Source: CAVRAW01 sp963716135
Lineage (GTDB): Bacteria > Planctomycetota > Planctomycetia > Pirellulales > JADZDJ01
Direction: 5' to 3'
DNA: 64,000 nucleotides
Assembly: GCA_963716135.1 (NCBI GenBank)
Contig: OY970289.1
Coordinates: 930,001-994,000, forward strand
Shown here: positions 46,707 through 56,233 of the stretch, one piece after another
How the letters are laid out: the number at the start of each line of letters is the position of its first letter
Numbering within the stretch: the stretch's first letter is position 1
Notes under the pieces: generated by a model
Database searches by the model: none
What the model saw: the letters and a program-made list of their open reading frames with translations, nothing else
Told to the model about the DNA's origin: nothing
Translations under genes and position numbers: made by a program

Positions 46707-46738
46707 ATTCCGCACTCCGAATTCCGCACTCCGCACTT
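46707..46738. repeat. GGAGTGCGG repeat, right boundary of the four-helix-bundle gene
   Basis: On the minus strand it reads AGTGCGGAGTGCGGAATTCG then GAGTGCGGAAT, beginning at the last base of the preceding stop codon. It is an inverted relative of 46281-46313. Confidence 0.75.
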
Positions 46739-47848
46739 CAATAAACCCCGACCGTGGTGGCTTCGGCCAGTTCGTGGAACGGTCGCACTCCGCTGACGCC
46801 GTCCCAGGGATATTTTTCGTACGGCGGCTCGCGTTCGCCTTCGTCGCGCTCCAGGAAGCCAGGCATGAAAAACTCTTTGGTGAGCGTGGTCAGTTTCACG
46901 CGGCCGGTTTTGCCGTAGTCGACCACGCGGCTGTCGTCGTTGAATTGGACCACTTCGATCACGGCCCGCGGCTGCGGCGAGTAGTAAGTGATTTTGTATT
47001 TCTCTGCGGCGGTCACTGGTTTGCTCGCGGCCAGGCCCATCAATGTGTTTCCGTATGTTGGCGTCATGTACACGCCGCTTTGTTCCGGAGGGCCGCCCAA
47101 CAGTTCTTCCACCGCAAAGCGGGTCCATTGCGGCGTGAATTCGGTGCCGCCGCTAAAGATGCCGGTGATGCCTTCCTTCGGGATGCTCGAGCCTTGCTTT
47201 TCCAATTCCAGCGCCAAGGCTTCCAGCAGCTTGGGTGTGGTGAACAGACATTTGATATCGTGGCCGGCGCAAAATCGTAATCGCCTGGTCGATGCAATGC
47301 TGCTTGTAGGCTTCGAGTTGTTCCATCGAGCCTCGCTTGATCAGCTTGATGACCCAGCGGGGATCCAGATCAATGCAGAAGCAAATGCCGCCGCGATGCT
47401 GCGCGAGGTGCTCGACAGCCAATCGCAACCGCCTGGGGCCCGATGGACCCAACATCAGCCAGTTCGCCCCCATCGGAAAATGCTTTTCGGGCAGAGACTT
47501 GCTGAAAAGCTCGTAGTCGATGCGAAAATCTTCGCTGGCGATGCGGCTCTTGGGAACGCCGGTGGTGCCGCCAGTTTCGAACACATAGATCGGCTTATCG
47601 GCCAGGGCCTTGGGCACCCAGCGGCGCACTGGGCCGCCGCGCAGCCATTCATCCTGAAATGCGGGGAACTTTTTCAGGTCGTCGAAGGTGCAAACTTCTT
47701 TGAGCGGGTCGAATTTCAGCTCTTTTGCCTTCTGGAGCCAGAACGGGCAGCCGGTGGACGGATGAAAGTGCCACTGCACGGTTTCGTACACGTGCGCATC
47801 CAGCCGATCGCGCGCGGCCTGAACCAGAGAATCCATGTCGCTTGCCAT
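46738..47848 (-). CDS. LuxE/PaaK-like acyl-adenylating enzyme, one frameshift
   Basis: An adenylate-forming protein of about 370 residues. The P-loop-like motif is YVFETGGTTGVPKSR. GIFSGGTEFTPQW and GRVKLTTLTKEFFMPGF are later family blocks. It resembles LuxE acyl-protein synthetase and phenylacetate-CoA ligase. The register breaks at about 47262-47271: AITIL joins AGHDIKCLFTTPKLLEALAL if one C is removed. Together with the ALDH and Fe-ADH genes it suggests acid to acyl-adenylate or thioester to aldehyde to alcohol. The acid is not known. Confidence 0.8.
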
Positions 47849-47883
47849 ATTGCATGATTGTACCCGGCGGGTGCCGCGGCAGG

Positions 47884-49302
47884 CTACTTGTGCAACTCGC
47901 GCGGTTGCGGATCGGCCGGCTTCGAATCGGCCGACGCCACTTGCGTGCGCTCATCGATGCAATAAAGCTGCGTCTCGGTGCGCAAAAACAAGTCTCCGGC
48001 GGCTATGGCAGGCGTGGCCAGCGTCCGCTCTTCCATGTCGTTGGTCGCCAGCAGCTCGAATTTATCGCCGGCGGCGACGACGTAGACCACGCCGTATTCG
48101 TTCACGGCGTAGATGTGGCCGTCGCCCGCCACGAGGCTCGCCGAGAACGTGCCTTTCAATCGGTCGCGCCACACTTGCTCGCCATCGGCCAGGTTGAAGC
48201 AGGTCATCACGCCGCCGTCGGCGATGGTGTACAACCGATTGCGATAGGCCACGCCTGTGGGCACGTAGGCGCCGCCGCGCGGTTGCTTCCAGGCGACGTT
48301 CGTGGCCGTCACCTCGCCGCTGCCGCCGGGTCGGACGGCGAAGATCGGTCCGTTGCGTCCGCTGGTGCTGATCACCAAACCGCCGGCAAGGATGGCTGTG
48401 GGACAGACCACGTCGGTGGTGCCTTGCACGCGCCACAACTCTTGGCCGTCTGTGGGATCGTAGGCGATGACATATCCATTGGCCGCGCCGTCCATGCCGG
48501 TGCCGTTGACCACCAACTCTTGCCGCGGTTGATTCGAGGCATCGCGTGCTGTGACTAATACCGGCGTGGTCCAGCAGCCGTGGCTGGGCCGGTCGGTCTT
48601 CCAGATGAGCTCGCCCGTTGTCATGTCGAACGCGCGGATGTCCGACTCGGCGGCACTATCGCACAACTGCACGACGACGTTTCCAACCAACACCGGGCTG
48701 GAAGCGGAACCCCATTGATGCGCGAGCGAACCGAGTTCGGCGTGCCAAAGCTGCCGGCCTGTGGACAAGTCGAACGCGAAAAGGCCGGCGCTTCCGAAGG
48801 AGGCGAACACCTGCCGGCCATCGGTCGCGACCGAGGCGGAGGCGAAACCATTTTTGTTGTGCGTGCTGCCGCTGGCCTTGGCGGCTTCGGTCTGCCAATG
48901 CGGCTTGCCGGTTTGTCGATCCAGAGCGCAGATCACGAGTTGGCTTCCTTCGCCCTCGCCGACGGCCGAAGTGATGATGACATCATCGCCCCAGACCACC
49001 GGCGACGAATTTCCGCGTCCCGGCAGGCCGGCTTTCCAACGGATGCCGCGCGAGGTGCTCCACTGGGTTGGCAGGTTTTTGTCGGCGGCGACGCCGGAGC
49101 AATTTTCTCCGCGCCAACCCGGCCAGCATCCGGCGGCAGCGGCATTGTCTTCGCGCTCATCGCCGGCGGACACCGGCAGGAGCACTCGCTTTTCGGATCG
49201 CTGGGCGCGCCCGCCGCAACCGCCCGCTACCAAAGCGCACAGCAACACAGCGAGCGCCGCCAGCCCGAAACGGGCGCGGTTAATCACTGAAAGAAACTGC
49301 AT
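47884..49302 (-). CDS. PQQ-type beta-propeller lipoprotein
   Basis: A 472-residue protein with a lipoprotein signal (LAALAVLLCALVAGGCGG, likely lipidated Cys29) and then propeller blades such as VFASFGSAGLFAFDLSTGRQ and LYTIADGGVMTCFNLADGEQ. Such planctomycete proteins carry PQQ-like repeats without proof of cofactor binding. It lies 35 bp upstream of the acyl-adenylating gene in the same direction and is probably first in that operon. It is the second PQQ-type propeller in this set, with 42561-43694 as the last gene. Confidence 0.85.
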   Translation of the reverse strand: MQFLSVINRARFGLAALAVLLCALVAGGCGGRAQRSEKRVLLPVSAGDEREDNAAAAGCWPGWRGENCSGVAADKNLPTQWSTSRGIRWKAGLPGRGNSSPVVWGDDVIITSAVGEGEGSQLVICALDRQTGKPHWQTEAAKASGSTHNKNGFASASVATDGRQVFASFGSAGLFAFDLSTGRQLWHAELGSLAHQWGSASSPVLVGNVVVQLCDSAAESDIRAFDMTTGELIWKTDRPSHGCWTTPVLVTARDASNQPRQELVVNGTGMDGAANGYVIAYDPTDGQELWRVQGTTDVVCPTAILAGGLVISTSGRNGPIFAVRPGGSGEVTATNVAWKQPRGGAYVPTGVAYRNRLYTIADGGVMTCFNLADGEQVWRDRLKGTFSASLVAGDGHIYAVNEYGVVYVVAAGDKFELLATNDMEERTLATPAIAAGDLFLRTETQLYCIDERTQVASADSKPADPQPRELHK

Positions 49303-49403
49303 GGGTGGGCCGGAATCGCCGGTGACTCCGTTCGGCTTTCCGCGTTTATCAGGTGGGAATCGCTTGGTGTTTCGTCCGTATCCTCACGGAGGGCAAGCGA
49401 CGG

Positions 49404-49871
49404 TTATTTATTGGTGTTCGAAGGCGGGGCGGCGCCAAGCTGGGCGAGCACCTGCAGCACGCCGTTTAAGTGCGCCAGCCGCGGGCCGTAGCGATCGATA
49501 AATTCGTGCAGCATGAACTCGCCGTCGATCAGGGCTTCTGGATTGTCGTTGATTTCGGTGGCGAGGGTCGCCAAAAACTCGGTTTGCACCTTGGCCAGCG
49601 CCTCGGAGGCCGCGCGACAGTTTTTTGCCAGGCGGGGATTGGCTTCTTTCCATTGAGCCAATTCCTGGGCGCGCTGCCGCTGCACCGAGCTGACCTGGGT
49701 GATCAACTCTTCCATCAATTCGTTCTGCCGATCCAAGGCCTGCAGAATGTTGCGCAGCAATTGATTCTGCTCCAAGCCCGTGCCGGAAAGCGGCGCTGGG
49801 GCGGAAGCAGTGTTGGGGGTAATGTCGACTTGAGTGAACAAGTTATTCTCGGGTCGTGGAGTCGGACTCAT
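49404..49871 (-). CDS. Hypothetical helical protein
   Basis: A 155-residue protein. The first about 30 residues are Pro/Thr/Ala-rich and disordered. A helical region with coiled-coil character follows (EQNQLLRNILQALDRQNELM, then ALAKVQTEFLATLATEINDN) and ends in LAQLGAAPPSNTNK. No membrane segment and no recognised domain. It is divergent from the hypothetical-SNF2 operon, with 255 bp between them. Confidence 0.65.
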   Translation of the reverse strand: MSPTPRPENNLFTQVDITPNTASAPAPLSGTGLEQNQLLRNILQALDRQNELMEELITQVSSVQRQRAQELAQWKEANPRLAKNCRAASEALAKVQTEFLATLATEINDNPEALIDGEFMLHEFIDRYGPRLAHLNGVLQVLAQLGAAPPSNTNK

Positions 49872-50126
49872 AGGGAGGCAAATCTCTGTGGGCGGAGCGA
49901 TCAGATTAATCGGGCGAGCTCTTTTAGTCTAATGTAAATGACTCGGTTTTGCTAGCACCGGCCGCAAATTGCCGCAGCAAAACGTGCATCAATACCTCTC
50001 TGCTGGCTTGTCTCTCAAGTCGCGCTGAGCATGGCCCGATGGTATGCAGAGCGACTGCTTGCGGCCCATCGTTTCGGCGACGGGGGGCGGTCGTCGAGCG
50101 AAACCTGGATTGAATAGGAAACGTGG

Positions 50127-50651
50127 ATGAGTGCCAGCATTGCTTCCGCCACCGCGATCGGTTTTTTGACCGCTATTGAGCGCGCACCGCACGGGCTGTT
50201 CGGCGGCTACTTGCTGCTTAACACCGTGGGGCGACCGTTGGAATTTCATTGCACGGTGCCGGTGAAGCCCAATCGGGCGCAGCAGATTTTGTACGGCCCG
50301 ACGCTGGAGCCATTTTTGTTTGGCGAACAAATCGGCGCGACCTTGGTCAATAAATCTGCGATCGAGCCGCTGGTTGTTTTGGTCGACGTGGCCCCGATGC
50401 TGGCCGTGCGCGAGCAGATCGATTTGCCGACGGCGCTGGTGCTGGCCACCGACAGACCGCTGCCCGAGTATTGCTCCGAGGTATCGATCGGCCGCAGTCG
50501 ATTGGCGATGCAAAGTCGGTATACAACGGATCGGGACTTGATTTTGCAGCGGTTGACAGACCTGGATGAACTGTTCGATCTGCTGGAACCATTCAGCCGC
50601 ATTCGCGAGGCGATCGAAGAGGCCGACCGCAACACGGCCAAGGCGGCCTGA
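50127..50651 (+). CDS. Hypothetical protein, first gene of the SNF2 operon
   Basis: A 174-residue soluble protein with alternating strands and helices (GLFGGYLLLNTVGRPLEFHC, PLVVLVDVAPMLAVREQIDL) and a charged helical C-terminus (DLDELFDLLEPFSRIREAIE). It is not recognised. The stop TGA overlaps the ATG of the SNF2-type gene (TGATG, 50649-50653), so translation is coupled and the two products probably work together. Confidence 0.7.
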   Translation: MSASIASATAIGFLTAIERAPHGLFGGYLLLNTVGRPLEFHCTVPVKPNRAQQILYGPTLEPFLFGEQIGATLVNKSAIEPLVVLVDVAPMLAVREQIDLPTALVLATDRPLPEYCSEVSIGRSRLAMQSRYTTDRDLILQRLTDLDELFDLLEPFSRIREAIEEADRNTAKAA

Positions 50652-52436
50652 TGCGCGACTTTCGTGGGCAATCTTCCCCCGTCGTTTCTAGCGGTCGGCC
50701 GGCGGTATTCAGCGTTCCGCTGACGACGGATGGCTTGCCCGAGGTGCGTTCATCTCGGCTTCTCGATTCGCCACCTCAGGTGACATCAATCGGCTCGATC
50801 AGTGCGCCGGACGTGCTTTCGCTGCCGGTGCAAACGGCGCCGGTGCGCGCGCAAAGCTTTCAGTTTGCGCCGCCGCCGAAAACGCCCGTTTCATTTTTGT
50901 CCACTTCGCAAGAATCGGGCGCGCAATCGGTTTCACGCGACGCGTTGCTGGAAGCCGTGCGCCTGTTGCGGACGCGCATTCAGCCGCCCGACGACGTCAT
51001 CAAACTGGAGGACCGGCTGCATTTTGTTTTGCAGCCGTCGCTGGAGACATTAATCGTGCGGCAGGCGCTGGAGTTTCCGCTGGCGCCGTTTCCGTTCCAG
51101 TTGCAAGGCGTGGCGTTTTTGTATCCCCGCATTTCGGCGCTCCTGGCCGATGAGATGGGGCTGGGCAAAACGATGCAAGCGATCACGGCGCTGCGAATGC
51201 TGTTGCGCCGGGGAGATTCACAGCGTGCTGTTGGTGTGTCCGAAGCCGCTGGTCACGAGTTGGAAGCGCGAGTTTTCCCTATGGGCGCCGGAATTGCCGC
51301 TGGCGGTGATCGAAGGAGATCCGCAGCGGCGCGGCTGGCTGTGGCAATTGTCCGACGTGCCGGTGAAGATCGCCAATTACGAAGCGCTTTGCCGCGACGC
51401 TGAGCTGGTCGCTGATGCGCGGTTGCACTTTGATCTGGTGGTGCTCGACGAATCGCAGCGGATCAAGAACCGCGCGGCGGTCACCAACCAGGTGGTTTGC
51501 TCGATTCCGCGGGTGCGCAGTTGGGCGCTGACGGGGACACCGGTGGAAAACTCGCCGGAGGATTTGCTGGGCATTTTTGACTTTGTCGCTCCAGGGCGAC
51601 TTTCGCCGCACATGAAGCCACGGGCGCTGGGGCGCGCTGCGGCGAATTACGTTTTGCGGCGCACCAAGGAATCGGTGCTGACCGATCTTCCGCCGAAGCT
51701 GTTCCGCGACGCGGAAATGGAGCTGACCTCCGAGCAACGCGAAACCTACACGATGGCTGAGGAAGAAGGGGTGCTGCGGCTGACCGAGTTGGGCGACTCG
51801 GCCACGATCCAACATGTGTTCGAGTTGATTTTGCGATTGAAGCAGATTTGCAACTTCGATCCGGCGACCGGCGCGAGCTCCAAGCTGGAGCGGCTGGCCG
51901 CCGATTTGGACGAAGTGGCGGCCAGCGGACAGAAGGCGATTGTGTTCAGCCAATGGGTCGGCACGCTGGAGCGGCTCAAAGGCGAGCTGCGCGATTGCAA
52001 TCCGCTGGAATATCACGGGCAGGTTGCGCCCAAGGCGCGCGACGCGGTGATCGAACAATTCCGGTCCGACCGCAGCCGGCACGTGCTTTTGATTTCCTAC
52101 GGGGCCGGCGGCGTCGGGCTGAATTTGCAGTTCGCCAGTTACGTGTTTTTGTTCGACCGCTGGTGGAACCCGGCGGTGGAAGATCAGGCCATCAATCGGG
52201 CACATCGCATCGGCACTCAACGCCCCGTTACGGTCACGCGCTTTCTAACGCTCGAGACGATTGAGGAGCGAATCAACCAGGTGCTGGCCGAAAAGAGGGA
52301 GCTGTTCGACACGATCTTTTCCGATTCCGCCGCGCCACAGGCATTGGGCCTGACGCAGCAGGAAATGTTCGGGCTGTTCAATCTGCGCTGTGGGCACGGT
52401 ACGATTGATGTGACGCCGCCGAGTGAAGCGGCTTAG
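50651..52436 (+). CDS. SNF2-family ATPase, one frameshift
   Basis: A superfamily 2 DNA translocase of about 594 residues. The N-terminal about 140 residues are Ser/Pro-rich and unlike other domains. Motif I is ALLADEMGLGKTMQA, motif II LVVLDESQRIKN (DESQ in place of DEAH), motif III WALTGTPVEN, motif V LLISYGAGGVGLNLQ, motif VI QAINRAHRIGTQRPV. The register breaks at the G run 51210-51213; removing one G gives RRGEIHSVLLVCPKPLVTSW. It is coupled to the upstream hypothetical gene, with a RecA-like gene 25 bp downstream. Confidence 0.88.
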
Positions 52437-52461
52437 TCATACTCACCCTTGTGCCGCTGCG

Positions 52462-53337
52462 ATGTCCCGTCTTTCTACCGGCGTTCCCGGACTCGATGAT
52501 TTGCTTGGCGGCGGTTTGCTGCCGGGGCGGCTGACCGTGGTGGTCGGGGCGACCGGCATCGGCAAAACGCAGCTTGGGCTGCAGTTTGCGCACGCGGGGC
52601 AATCGCAGGAAGGTCATCGCGGGATCATTTTCGACATGACTGCGCGCGGCGATTCGCAAAGCCAGGCCGAATATGCCCAGCGGCTGTTTGGGTGGAAGCT
52701 GACGCCCGCCGACTCGAATGGACGAGCGAATCTAAACGACTTTTTCAATCCGCGGAATAAGCGCGGGGATTACCTGCATGTGTTCGATCGTCGCGGCAAG
52801 CGAGTGACGCGGCACGATCTGGATTTCGACGAGTGGCACGAGTGGCGGGCGGAACTGGCCGCGCGGTTGAACGCCACGATCGCGTTTTTCTACGGCAACT
52901 TCGTCCACGGCGTGCGGCGCGCGGTCATCGACGGCGTGGAACCGGTGGGCCGGGCGAGCGATTCAATCCAATTGGAATTGTTCGATTACGTCTACCATCA
53001 GATTTTGCGCAAGGACGCGGAATGGGTGGCCCGCGATTTGTTCCGCGAGCATTTCCGCGAACATGCCGAAAACGCGGCGCAACTTCGCTATGACCATGAG
53101 AAAATTGGCTGTCTGCTGCTGTACACTTCGGCTGAAACGATGCTGGACGAACTGATTCGCCGACCGCTGGATGAAGGGGACGTGCTGGCCAATGCCAGTA
53201 CGATCATCCAACTTGGCAAAGTGCGCGAGGGTTCCGAAATGCGTCGGGCGCTGCACGTGGCCAAGCATCGCGGGAGCGAGGCCAGCGGACAAATTGTGCC
53301 TTTTGAAATTGCGGAGCGCGGCTTGCGGCTGGTATGA
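52462..53337 (+). CDS. RecA/KaiC-like ATPase
   Basis: A 291-residue RecA-superfamily ATPase. STGVPGLDDLLGGGLLPGRL is the KaiC/RadA-type entry sequence and VVVGATGIGKTQLG is Walker A. A Walker B-like ALHVAKHRGSEASGQIVPFE region of the KaiC type lies near the end. The middle (FDRRGKRVTRHDLDFDEWHE) is atypical. ATG 52462 is chosen; the frame is open to 52423 inside the SNF2 gene's end. It follows the SNF2 gene closely, suggesting a joint DNA repair or recombination role. Confidence 0.75.
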   Translation: MSRLSTGVPGLDDLLGGGLLPGRLTVVVGATGIGKTQLGLQFAHAGQSQEGHRGIIFDMTARGDSQSQAEYAQRLFGWKLTPADSNGRANLNDFFNPRNKRGDYLHVFDRRGKRVTRHDLDFDEWHEWRAELAARLNATIAFFYGNFVHGVRRAVIDGVEPVGRASDSIQLELFDYVYHQILRKDAEWVARDLFREHFREHAENAAQLRYDHEKIGCLLLYTSAETMLDELIRRPLDEGDVLANASTIIQLGKVREGSEMRRALHVAKHRGSEASGQIVPFEIAERGLRLV

Positions 53338-53406
53338 CGATCCACAGCCGCGCGGTATCATAGAGCCCGCTGGCGGCAATCGATTTGCATGGCGGGATTG
53401 AGGTGT

Positions 53407-53433
53407 GGCCCGGCCTGGGGGCCTGGGCCAAAC
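53407..53433. repeat. REP-like palindrome, GTTTAGCCCCGG family (inverted)
   Basis: GGCCCGGCCTGGGGGCCTGG then GCCAAAC, read on the other strand, begins GTTTGGCCCAGGCC. It lies between the RecA-like gene and the stress-protein gene. Confidence 0.5.
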
Positions 53434-53465
53434 GAGCGGATTCATGTCGATAGGAAAACCTGAAC

Positions 53466-53996
53466 ATGGCTGAAGAAATCGTCGTGGCCGTTTACAAAGA
53501 CACCCTGCAGGCGAAGTCGGCGATCGACAAGCTGATCGCATCCGATTTTCCGCAGCAGAACATTTCACTGGTCACTGCGTCGCTGAACAGCGAACCTGCC
53601 GCCGTGAAGAAAGCTCTTGAATTAGGCGACCAATCGGAAAAGGACGCGGTGATTGGCGCAGGCATTGGCGCGGCGGTCGGGGCGCTGGGAGGCGCCACCG
53701 TGGTGACCATGGCGGGGGTGGGAGTGGTGATCGCAGGCCCCCTGGCTGCATTAACTGGGGTGATCGTGGGTGGATTCATCGGCGCGATCAGCGGCTGGGG
53801 TGTGCATAAAGATCACGTCGCCGGTTACGAACAAAAGATCAAAGCGGGCAAAGTGCTGGTACTGGCGCACGGCGCCGATCCGCAGAAGGTAGGCGAGGCC
53901 AAAAAAGTTTTGCACGCCACGAAGCCCGATGAAATCCATTTGCATGTGAAAGTTGACGACGCGGACGATCGCCGCGTCGATGATTTCAAGAAATAG
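53466..53996 (+). CDS. General stress protein 17M/DUF1269-like protein
   Basis: A 176-residue protein. The N-terminal domain (EIVVAVYKDTLQAKSAIDKL) is of the heat-induced stress protein YflT/17M type. A glycine-zipper hydrophobic segment follows (GAGIGAAVGALGGATVVTMA, then VGVVIAGPLAALTGVIVGG), and then a charged C-terminal domain. Members associate with membranes and respond to stress, with no defined activity. It is a plus-strand gene just upstream of mnmG (27 bp). Confidence 0.75.
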   Translation: MAEEIVVAVYKDTLQAKSAIDKLIASDFPQQNISLVTASLNSEPAAVKKALELGDQSEKDAVIGAGIGAAVGALGGATVVTMAGVGVVIAGPLAALTGVIVGGFIGAISGWGVHKDHVAGYEQKIKAGKVLVLAHGADPQKVGEAKKVLHATKPDEIHLHVKVDDADDRRVDDFKK

Positions 53997-54023
53997 CTCC
54001 GCATCCTTTCCTCCCATCCTCCC

Positions 54024-55830
54024 ATGTCTGGTTCTCATTATGAGTTTGATGTGCTGGTTGTCGGCGCTGGCCATGCCGGCTGTGAAGCGGCTCTGGCTGC
54101 GGCGCGAATGGGAGCCCGCACGGCGCTGTTGACGACCAACTGCGACACCGTGGCGCAGATGAGCTGCAATCCGGCCATCGGCGGAGTGGCCAAGGGACAG
54201 ATTGTGCGCGAGATCGACGCCCTGGGCGGCGCGATGGGGGAGGCGATCGACGTTACCGGGATTCAATTCCGGATGCTCAATCGCCGCAAGGGACCGGCAA
54301 TGCACAGCCCGCGGGCTCAGGCCGACAAAAAGGGGTATCAACAGGAGATGAAGCGGATTGTCGAGTCGCAACCAAGTCTTACGCTGCGGCAGGAAGTCGT
54401 GGATGACCTGCTGACCGAAGATGGACGAATCGTCGGAGTACGAGTGCGCGGCGATGTGACGTACCGCGCTCAAGCCGTTGTGCTTACGACGGGCACGTTC
54501 TTGCAAGCGGTGATGCACACCGGGGAGACAAAAACGCCGGGCGGCCGCGCCGGCGAGGGGACTACCGCCGGTATTAGCGGTGCGCTGCGCGCCTGGGCTT
54601 CGAACTGGCTCGATTCAAGACGGGGACGCCATGCCGACTGAACGGGCGGACGATTGACTACGATCGCTGCGAACTGCAGCCGGGGGACGAGTTTCCGCAG
54701 CCGTTCAGCTTCCTTACGGCGCGGTTGGAGCAGCCGCAGTTGCCGTGTTGGATCACGTACACGAACGAGGCGGTGCACGATTTGATCCGCGCGAATTTGC
54801 ATCGCTCGCCGATGTACTCGGGCCAAATCCAATCGCGCGGTCCGCGCTACTGCCCTTCAATTGAGGACAAGGTGGTGCGCTTCGCCGACAAGACGCGCCA
54901 TCAGTTGTTTCTTGAGCCCGAGGGCGCAACACGCTAGAAGTGTACGTCAACGGCATCTCGACCAGTTTGCCGCGCGACGTGCAAGATGCAATGCTGCGGC
55001 TGATTCCAGGGTTGGAGAAGGCCGAGATCATGCGCTACGGGTATGCCGTGGAGTACGATTACGCTCCGCCCGATCAATTGTGGCCGAGTTTGGAAACGAA
55101 GGGCGTGAGCGGCCTGTTCTTCGCCGGGCAGATTAACGGCACGACGGGTTACGAAGAAGCCGCGGCGCAGGGGTTGATGGCCGGCGTCAACGCGGTACAA
55201 AAGCTGCGCGACAAGGAGCCCGTCGTTTTGTCGCGCGATCAGGCGTACATTGGCGTACTAATCGACGACCTGGTCACTCGCGGCGTCGATGAGCCGTATC
55301 GCATGTTCACCAGCCGTGCGGAGTATCGGCTATCGCTGCGTCATGACAACGCCGATCGACGGCTCACGCCGCTGGGCAGGCAAGTTGGGCTGGTCGATGA
55401 AGTGCGCTGGCAACGCTTCGTACACAAGCAGTCGGAAATTATCGGCGTGCTGGCAATCGTCGAAACGGCGCGCGCCCAGGGAGAATCGGTTTTGAAATTG
55501 CTGCGCCGCACGGAAACAACCTGGGCAGATCTGGTCGCCCAACTACCCGAACTTTCCCACGTCTCGCAGGAAGTGGCGCAGCAAGTGGAATACGACGTGA
55601 AGTACGCCGGTTACGTGGAGCGCCAGGAAATGGAAATTGCTCGCTTGCGTCGCCTGCAGGAAAAGCGAATTCCCGCCAGCTTCGATTACTCGGCACTTGC
55701 GCAGTTGCGCATCGAAGCGCGCGAGAAACTATCGCGCACTCGGCCTATTAGCCTGGCCCAAGCTGGCCGAATTAGCGGCATAACACCGGCAGATGTGGCG
55801 ATTTTGATGGTGCATCTCGATTCCCAATAG
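54024..55830 (+). CDS. mnmG: tRNA 5-carboxymethylaminomethyluridine synthase, two frameshifts
   Basis: MnmG (GidA) with MnmE modifies U34 of certain tRNAs using FAD. Intact length would be about 602 residues. Segment 1 has VLVVGAGHAGCEAALAAARM and MSCNPAIGGVAKGQIVREID. Segment 2 has PCWITYTNEAVHDLIRANLH and SRGPRYCPSIEDKVVRF. Segment 3 has GLFFAGQINGTTGYEEAAAQ and ends AGRISGITPADVAILMVHL. One base missing at about 54586-54594 and one at about 54921-54925 split the frame. mnmG is highly conserved, so these look like sequence errors. Confidence 0.93.
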
Positions 55831-55935
55831 TGCCGGATTTCGAGAAATCTGTGCCCAAAAATGAGGCGATGCCGGGCGAATCTACGCTTTACGCAAGGTA
55901 TTTGTTGTCCGTTGGTTGCGGCGAATAGATCAATC

Positions 55936-55963
55936 TTGACGCAGCCCGCAAGATGGCTATAAT
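55936..55963 (+). promoter_or_regulatory. Strong sigma-70-type promoter with long leader
   Basis: TTGACG (55936-55941), a 16-bp spacer and a perfect TATAAT (55958-55963). The next gene on this strand begins at 56234, giving a leader of about 265 nt. The leader contains a short hairpin CGTCAA-GG-TTTGACG near 56058-56072 and a possible nine-codon open frame (ATG near 55969). No known riboswitch was recognised. Confidence 0.7.
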
Positions 55964-56233
55964 TCGCATGAATGGCAAACTCGGTAATCCAGGTTGATTG
56001 TCGTTTTGCTGTGTACGGCGGCGGCTCTGGTTCGCCCCCGCGAAATGGAGTCTGTTCGTCAAGGTTTGACGAGGGAAGTCTGTTCCTGGTGACGTCGCGC
56101 GCAGGTGCGCTGCGGCGAAGCGTCTTTGCGAACATGGAGGACTAGGTGCCCTGGAACACATCTTGCACGTGATGCGTTTCAGGTCCCGCTGAGACTAGCT
56201 GCACCACGGCTAGGGAGAGGGTGGTTAAACCAG

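Noticed and set aside
54024..55830. mnmG as a pseudogene
   Set aside because: All domains and motifs survive on both sides of the two breaks and single-base edits restore them; the pattern recurs in many other genes here, so sequence error is likelier.
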